From a bacterium (lineage in GTDB: Bacteria; Patescibacteriota; Minisyncoccia; Moranbacterales; UBA2206), in the NCBI GenBank assembly GCA_030654225.1, contig JAURXY010000014.1, positions 1 to 41,662 on the forward strand: a DNA stretch of 41,662 nt, written 5' to 3'. The notes beneath the pieces are model-generated. The model saw nothing but the letters and a program-made list of their open reading frames with translations, made no database searches and was not told the origin of the DNA. This document shows, piece by piece, positions 38,104 to 41,662 of this stretch (its first letter is position 1; each line of letters begins with the position of its first letter). The position numbers were made by a program, and so were the translations under genes.

Positions 38104-38256
38104 GGTGGTTTTTTAGGGGGAAATGAGGTAGAATAGAAATAGGAAATTTTCAATTAATGAAAAATAAAATAGAAAAAATTGATAGCCTAAATGAGATTAA
38201 AAATAAATAAAAATTCACTATTATTTCTTTTCCCAATAATAACTTTGTTATTGGTT
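38104..38256. repeat. intergenic repeat, copy B
   Basis: Matches copy C (39219-39371) from the promoter-like TGAGGTAGAATAGAAATAGG through the first 22 or so codons of a signal peptide. Confidence 0.9.
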
Positions 38257-38316
38257 TTGATGGCGGAGAAAGCGGAGGCGACGAGTTGTATTTGGAATGA
38301 GAGATTAGTAGCTTAG
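38191..38316 (+). pseudogene. remnant of surface-protein 5' end
   Basis: 41 codons: the signal peptide MRLKINKNSLLFLFPIITLL is the same as in the large gene at 39308, followed by a different continuation (LVLMAEKAEATSCIWNERLV) and a stop. The W and C of SCIW match the start of the mature surface protein (YTCTW), so this is a truncated paralogue or leftover of the original 5' end cut off by the bro insertion. Confidence 0.75.
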
Positions 38317-38379
38317 GCGATGGAGATTTTGTTTTGAGGAAGGGAAAAAAGATGATAAAATTAAGAAACAAAAAACAAT

Positions 38380-39201
38380 ATGGAAAATAATAATCAGATT
38401 GCCATTTTCAAAGGCAAACAAATTAGAAAAAATATTTATCAAAAGGAATGGTGGTTTTCGATTTTGGATATAATAAAGGTTTTAACAGATAGTCCACAGC
38501 CAAAGACCTATTGGGCTAAAATGAAAGAGCGAGACAAGGAAATGGCTGAACCGTTCCCATTTTGGGAACAGTTGAAAATGATAGCTGAAGACGGCAAAAT
38601 GCGTGAAACAGATTGCGCTAATACCGAAGGACTTTTTCGTATAATTCAGTCCATCCCTTCTCCTAAAGCCGAGCCACTTAAAAGATGGCTGGCGCGTGTT
38701 GGTTATGAGCGAATTCAAGAAATTGAAGACCCGGAATTAGCAACTAAAAGAACCAGAATATTATATAAACTCAAAGGTTATCCGCAAAGTTGGATTGAAA
38801 AAAGAATGCGGGGCATTGCTATTCGCGAAGAATTGACGGACGAATGGCAAAAAAGAGGAGCGCAAGAACAAAGAGATTATGAAATATTAACTGCAGAAAT
38901 ATCCAAGGCTACTTTTGGAATTACACCAAAGCAATACAAAAAACTCAAAGGACTTGAACGAGAAAATTTACGAGATCATATGGACGACTTTGAATTAATT
39001 TTTACAATGCTGGGCGAAAGATCAACAACAGAAATTCATCGCAATGAAAATTCAAAAGGTATGAATAAATTGCAGGAAGATGCCCAGATTGGCGGAAGAA
39101 TAGCCGGTAATGCCAAAAAAGAATTGGAAAAAAAGTTAGGAAGGTCAATTTCTACTAAAAAGAATTTTTTATCGTTGAAAAATAGAAAGAGATTGAGATA
39201 A
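38380..39201 (+). CDS. Bro-N domain antirepressor-like protein, copy 2
   Basis: A 273-residue paralogue of the protein at 4182. Bro-N start (QIAIFKGKQIRKNIYQKE, then WWFSILDIIKVLTD), QLKMIAEDGKMRETDCANTE, SIPSPKAEPLKRWLARVGYE and the C-terminal AGNAKKELEKKLGRSIST. It is predicted to bind DNA. Unlike copy 1 it stands alone, with no coupled methyltransferase. It sits between the truncated surface-gene remnant and the intact surface gene, with copies B and C of the intergenic repeat on either side. A palindrome at 38551-38571 is in the same codon position as that of copy 1. Confidence 0.88.
   Translation: MENNNQIAIFKGKQIRKNIYQKEWWFSILDIIKVLTDSPQPKTYWAKMKERDKEMAEPFPFWEQLKMIAEDGKMRETDCANTEGLFRIIQSIPSPKAEPLKRWLARVGYERIQEIEDPELATKRTRILYKLKGYPQSWIEKRMRGIAIREELTDEWQKRGAQEQRDYEILTAEISKATFGITPKQYKKLKGLERENLRDHMDDFELIFTMLGERSTTEIHRNENSKGMNKLQEDAQIGGRIAGNAKKELEKKLGRSISTKKNFLSLKNRKRLR
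38551..38571. repeat. in-gene palindrome of bro copy 2
   Basis: GTTCCCA and its complement around a central TTT (38553-38569), centred on the middle base of codon 61 (Phe), again three codons before QLKM. Compared with bro copy 1, at least two base pairs have changed on both sides (G-C to T-A and A-T to C-G). Confidence 0.8.
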
Positions 39202-39218
39202 GTTAGGAGGATTTCTTT

Positions 39219-39371
39219 GGTGGTTTTTTAGGGGGAAATGAGGTAGAATAGAAATAGGAAATTTTCAATTAATAAAAAATAAAATAGAAAAAAAATTGAT
39301 AGCCTAAATGAGATTAAAAATAAATAAAAATTCACTATTATTTCTTTTCCCAATAATAACTTTGTTATTTG
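39219..39371. repeat. intergenic repeat, copy C, promoter of surface protein
   Basis: Third copy. TAGAAT at 39244-39249 is the likely -10 (weak -35 TGGTTT, 17 bp spacer) for the gene at 39308. Confidence 0.85.
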
Positions 39372-41662
39372 TTTTGACGTCCAATAAAGCTTATGCTTAT
39401 ACTTGCACTTGGACTGGCACGAGTTCTACTGCTTGGGCGACAGCGGGGAATTGGTCGGGTTGCAATTCTACAATCCCACAAACTACTGATGATGTAGTCA
39501 TCAATACTACTGGAAATCAACCAATCCTTGATCTCACCGGAGGGAAAACTATTAATTCTCTTTCGATTGGATCAAGTGCGGTTTCGACTCTCACTCTTTC
39601 TAATGGTTTAGTGGATATTGATGTCAACAAATTAACTATCACCAACAATCTCACTATCGGAGGATCCGGCACAATCACGAGCACTGCCAACACCACCGCC
39701 CAAACTCATTCGGTGAATATGGCAGTGGGAGGGAATGTGGATATTGCAACGAATGGGAAGATTGATGTTTCTTCGAAAGGTTATTCTGGTGGAACATCAG
39801 GTCATACAACTGGATATGGAACAGGTGGTGGAGCTGGTGGAGCTACCAATACTTATGGAGCTGGCGGAGGATATGGTGGAGCTGGTGGCGGAAGTAGTAT
39901 GCTGCCAGCTGGTGGTGGACCAGAAAATGGTCAAGCTAATATCCATCAGCCGACTGATTTAGGTTCAGGCGGAGGTTATGGAAATACAAATGGTGGTGCT
40001 GGAGGCGGAGCTATTAAATTAACTATTTCTGGCACATTTACTAATAGTGGATCAATTTTAGCTACAGGAGCAAATAGTATTTTGCATGGTTCTAATTATG
40101 CTTCCGGTGCTGGTTCCGGCGGTTCTATTTGGATTTCGGCTGGAACAATCGCTGGAGCAGGGACGATTAGCGCTAATGGAGGAAACGGTCTGGTGCCATT
40201 TGGTTATTCTGGTTCTGGATCGGGAGGGAGAATTGCAATTACTTATACTGCTGATAACAATTCTAATTTCACTAAAACAGCTTTTGGCGGAACAATTGGC
40301 AGTGTTGGTGCTTCTGGTTCAATTTATATTGATGATATAGATGACGCCTATTCTCCTGATTTAACTTTTAATAATAATGGAAATAACTCTCCCACAAGAA
40401 CTATTAGTGCTACTTATGGAGTGACCACTTTTCGAAATCTGATTTTCTCCGAAGGTACAGCCGGATTTATAAATAGCGGAACAAACCTAGTAATACATAG
40501 CACGGGGACACTGACATTTGGAGGAAATTTTTCCAATACCGGCACTATCACGGCAAATAGCCTTGCTACTCTAAATTTCAATGGAGGTACTTCCACTAAC
40601 TCTGGAAATTTCTCAGCTACTAGTTTGCAAAATCTCAACATAACTGGAGCGACAGTTGCGATGGATACTTTGTATGTTGACAATGAAGGAGTTTACACTT
40701 GTACTGGCACCAGCCGTTATACATTGCCAGCTACTTATTCTATGAATATATCCAGTTCTGGAACATTGAATCATACAGCTAATCCAGCTGGTTCAACTCC
40801 TGTATATTGTCTTAATCTTTCTATGACTAATCTGACGATTGATGGGACAAGTGCTGTTAATGTTAACGCTAGAGGTTATTTAGGCGGAACAGTTGCAAAT
40901 GCGACTGGATACGGAACAGGAGGAGGAATATTTGATGAAACTTCCGGTGGCGGAGCGGGGCATGGGGGAGTGGGAGGGAGAGGCACTCGGATTGGTTCGA
41001 TTGGAGGAAGTGAATATCAACAAACTTCTCTAGATCAGCCATTTGATCTAGGATCAGGCGGAGGATACAGTGGAAGGTCTGGATACAATGGAGGAGCTGG
41101 AGGCGGATCGATCAAGCTAAATATTTCCGGAACTCTTAATCATGGTGGATCAATATTATCAAATGGTGGAAATGGAATTGGCTATAGTTCAACTAATTTT
41201 TCTGGTGGTGGTTCGGGTGGATCAATTTGGATTCAAGTAGGATTAATTGCAGGATCCGGAACAATTACAGCGAATGGAGGCGTCGGTGGAATTTATTCAG
41301 GTGGATATTATGGCGGTGGTGGAGCCGGCGGTCGCATTGCCATCCATGGCACAGGTGCTGGAGTCTTAACTCCAACTGCAATAGGCGGAATTGGATGGAA
41401 TAATCTTTATGGTGGAACTGGCACAGTATATTACAATGTTACTGGCACATACACTTTTTCAGTGATGGATTTCACCGTAGCTCGTGATTTCACCACCTTA
41501 GCCTTCAACAAAACCACCACTGCAGATTCCATCAGCACCCCCACTCTCACAGTGGATGCTCGTGCCGGAAATGCCACCGATACCAATGATAGTAGCTGGA
41601 CTGCTTGGCAAACAAACATCTCAAGCAATGTCAGCGACAACCTCAATCCTTTTGACAACAAG
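39308..41662 (+). CDS. large Gly-rich secreted surface protein, partial
   Basis: An open frame of 785 codons that runs past the right edge without a stop. A signal peptide (MRLKINKNSLLFLFPIITLL ... NKAYA, cleavage before YTCTW) shows export. The mature part begins with WTGTSSTAWATAGNWSGCNS, as in autotransporter-like or 'GxxxNW' adhesin passenger starts. Two long units of the same plan follow, from about residues 166 and 531, each with TGYGTGGG, Gly-rich runs, DLGSGGGY, GGAGGG-IKL-ISGT, GGSIWI-x-AG-GTI-ANGG and GGRIAI. Between them are beta-rich Thr/Ser/Asn segments (NSGTNLVIHSTGTLTF). It is probably a beta-helical adhesin or S-layer-associated protein used for contact with host cells or matrix. 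Its long Gly/Thr coding region has higher GC than its neighbours. Confidence 0.85.
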   Translation, partial: MRLKINKNSLLFLFPIITLLFVLTSNKAYAYTCTWTGTSSTAWATAGNWSGCNSTIPQTTDDVVINTTGNQPILDLTGGKTINSLSIGSSAVSTLTLSNGLVDIDVNKLTITNNLTIGGSGTITSTANTTAQTHSVNMAVGGNVDIATNGKIDVSSKGYSGGTSGHTTGYGTGGGAGGATNTYGAGGGYGGAGGGSSMLPAGGGPENGQANIHQPTDLGSGGGYGNTNGGAGGGAIKLTISGTFTNSGSILATGANSILHGSNYASGAGSGGSIWISAGTIAGAGTISANGGNGLVPFGYSGSGSGGRIAITYTADNNSNFTKTAFGGTIGSVGASGSIYIDDIDDAYSPDLTFNNNGNNSPTRTISATYGVTTFRNLIFSEGTAGFINSGTNLVIHSTGTLTFGGNFSNTGTITANSLATLNFNGGTSTNSGNFSATSLQNLNITGATVAMDTLYVDNEGVYTCTGTSRYTLPATYSMNISSSGTLNHTANPAGSTPVYCLNLSMTNLTIDGTSAVNVNARGYLGGTVANATGYGTGGGIFDETSGGGAGHGGVGGRGTRIGSIGGSEYQQTSLDQPFDLGSGGGYSGRSGYNGGAGGGSIKLNISGTLNHGGSILSNGGNGIGYSSTNFSGGGSGGSIWIQVGLIAGSGTITANGGVGGIYSGGYYGGGGAGGRIAIHGTGAGVLTPTAIGGIGWNNLYGGTGTVYYNVTGTYTFSVMDFTVARDFTTLAFNKTTTADSISTPTLTVDARAGNATDTNDSSWTAWQTNISSNVSDNLNPFDNK

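Noticed and set aside
39735-40340. Open frames rich in Leu/Val inside the surface-protein region
   Set aside because: They are other-frame readings of the Gly-rich repeats; the continuous 785-codon frame with a signal peptide explains the region.
39800-41350. Repeated GGTGGA-like units as a possible CRISPR or tandem-repeat array
   Set aside because: They are in-frame Gly codons without constant repeats and spacers.
1-41662. tRNA, rRNA or CRISPR arrays
   Set aside because: I saw no T-loop-like GTTCGAATC with matching acceptor, no rRNA core sequences and no regularly spaced identical repeats. A scan with tRNAscan-SE or similar was not possible.
1-41662. Recoded UGA (as in Gracilibacteria/Absconditabacteria)
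   Set aside because: UGA ends several well-defined genes (for example 5779 and 22616) and does not interrupt any recognised domain.

Overview
This AT-rich window looks like a chromosomal piece from a Candidate Phyla Radiation (Patescibacteria) bacterium, possibly near Moranbacteria or other Parcubacteria-like groups. Support comes from several rhuM, bro and dinD antirepressor-like genes, a Lys-rich N-terminal extension on RpoD, AAA_14/DUF4143 ATPases, and a CCTGCC-type palindrome typical of these genomes. UGA is an ordinary stop. The lineage is an inference; family assignments come from motifs read by eye.

Layout: (1) 1-5006: degraded integrase-core transposase, rhuM, two related membrane proteins, a second rhuM and a bro gene coupled to a SpoU-type RNA methyltransferase. 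(2) 5003-7707: small conserved genes. (3) 7931-18437: a defence-rich island with Type III restriction-modification (mod-res), a LexA/UmuD-like S24 regulator, a GIY-YIG protein, a Shedu-type nuclease, an AbrB-like protein, a broken and a frameshifted rhuM, and an AAA ATPase wedged in front of dnaG. (4) 18558-21797: dnaG-rpoD. (5) 21797-25359: two leader-peptide attenuators built to one plan, small unknown genes, then prephenate dehydratase and an aminotransferase. (6) 25524-29911: zinc-ribbon protein and a copper module (csoR, HMA-membrane-cupredoxin fusion, copA). (7) 29990-35435: envelope and housekeeping genes. (8) 35856-41662: DUF4143 ATPase, dinD, bro and the start of a very large Gly-rich surface protein, with three copies of one intergenic repeat marking stepwise cassette insertion. 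The surface gene is open to the right edge.

Two observations stand out. First, all four rhuM genes or fragments carry a 25-27 nt palindrome centred on the third base of the same aligned codon. The sequences differ but symmetry is kept through paired changes. Both bro genes have an equivalent palindrome at their own aligned codon. This points to a functional hairpin or a template-switch diversification site. Second, two transcription attenuators (21886-22079 and 22774-22959) share strands 3 and 4 but have different leader peptides, one rich in Ile/Leu/Val and one in Phe/Tyr/Trp. The aromatic one lies on the same strand upstream of prephenate dehydratase.

Many promoters have an extended -10 (TGn) and several place the predicted transcription start at or within a few bases of the ATG, suggesting leaderless mRNAs. 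In contrast, the small accessory genes have long structured leaders and strong Shine-Dalgarno sites.
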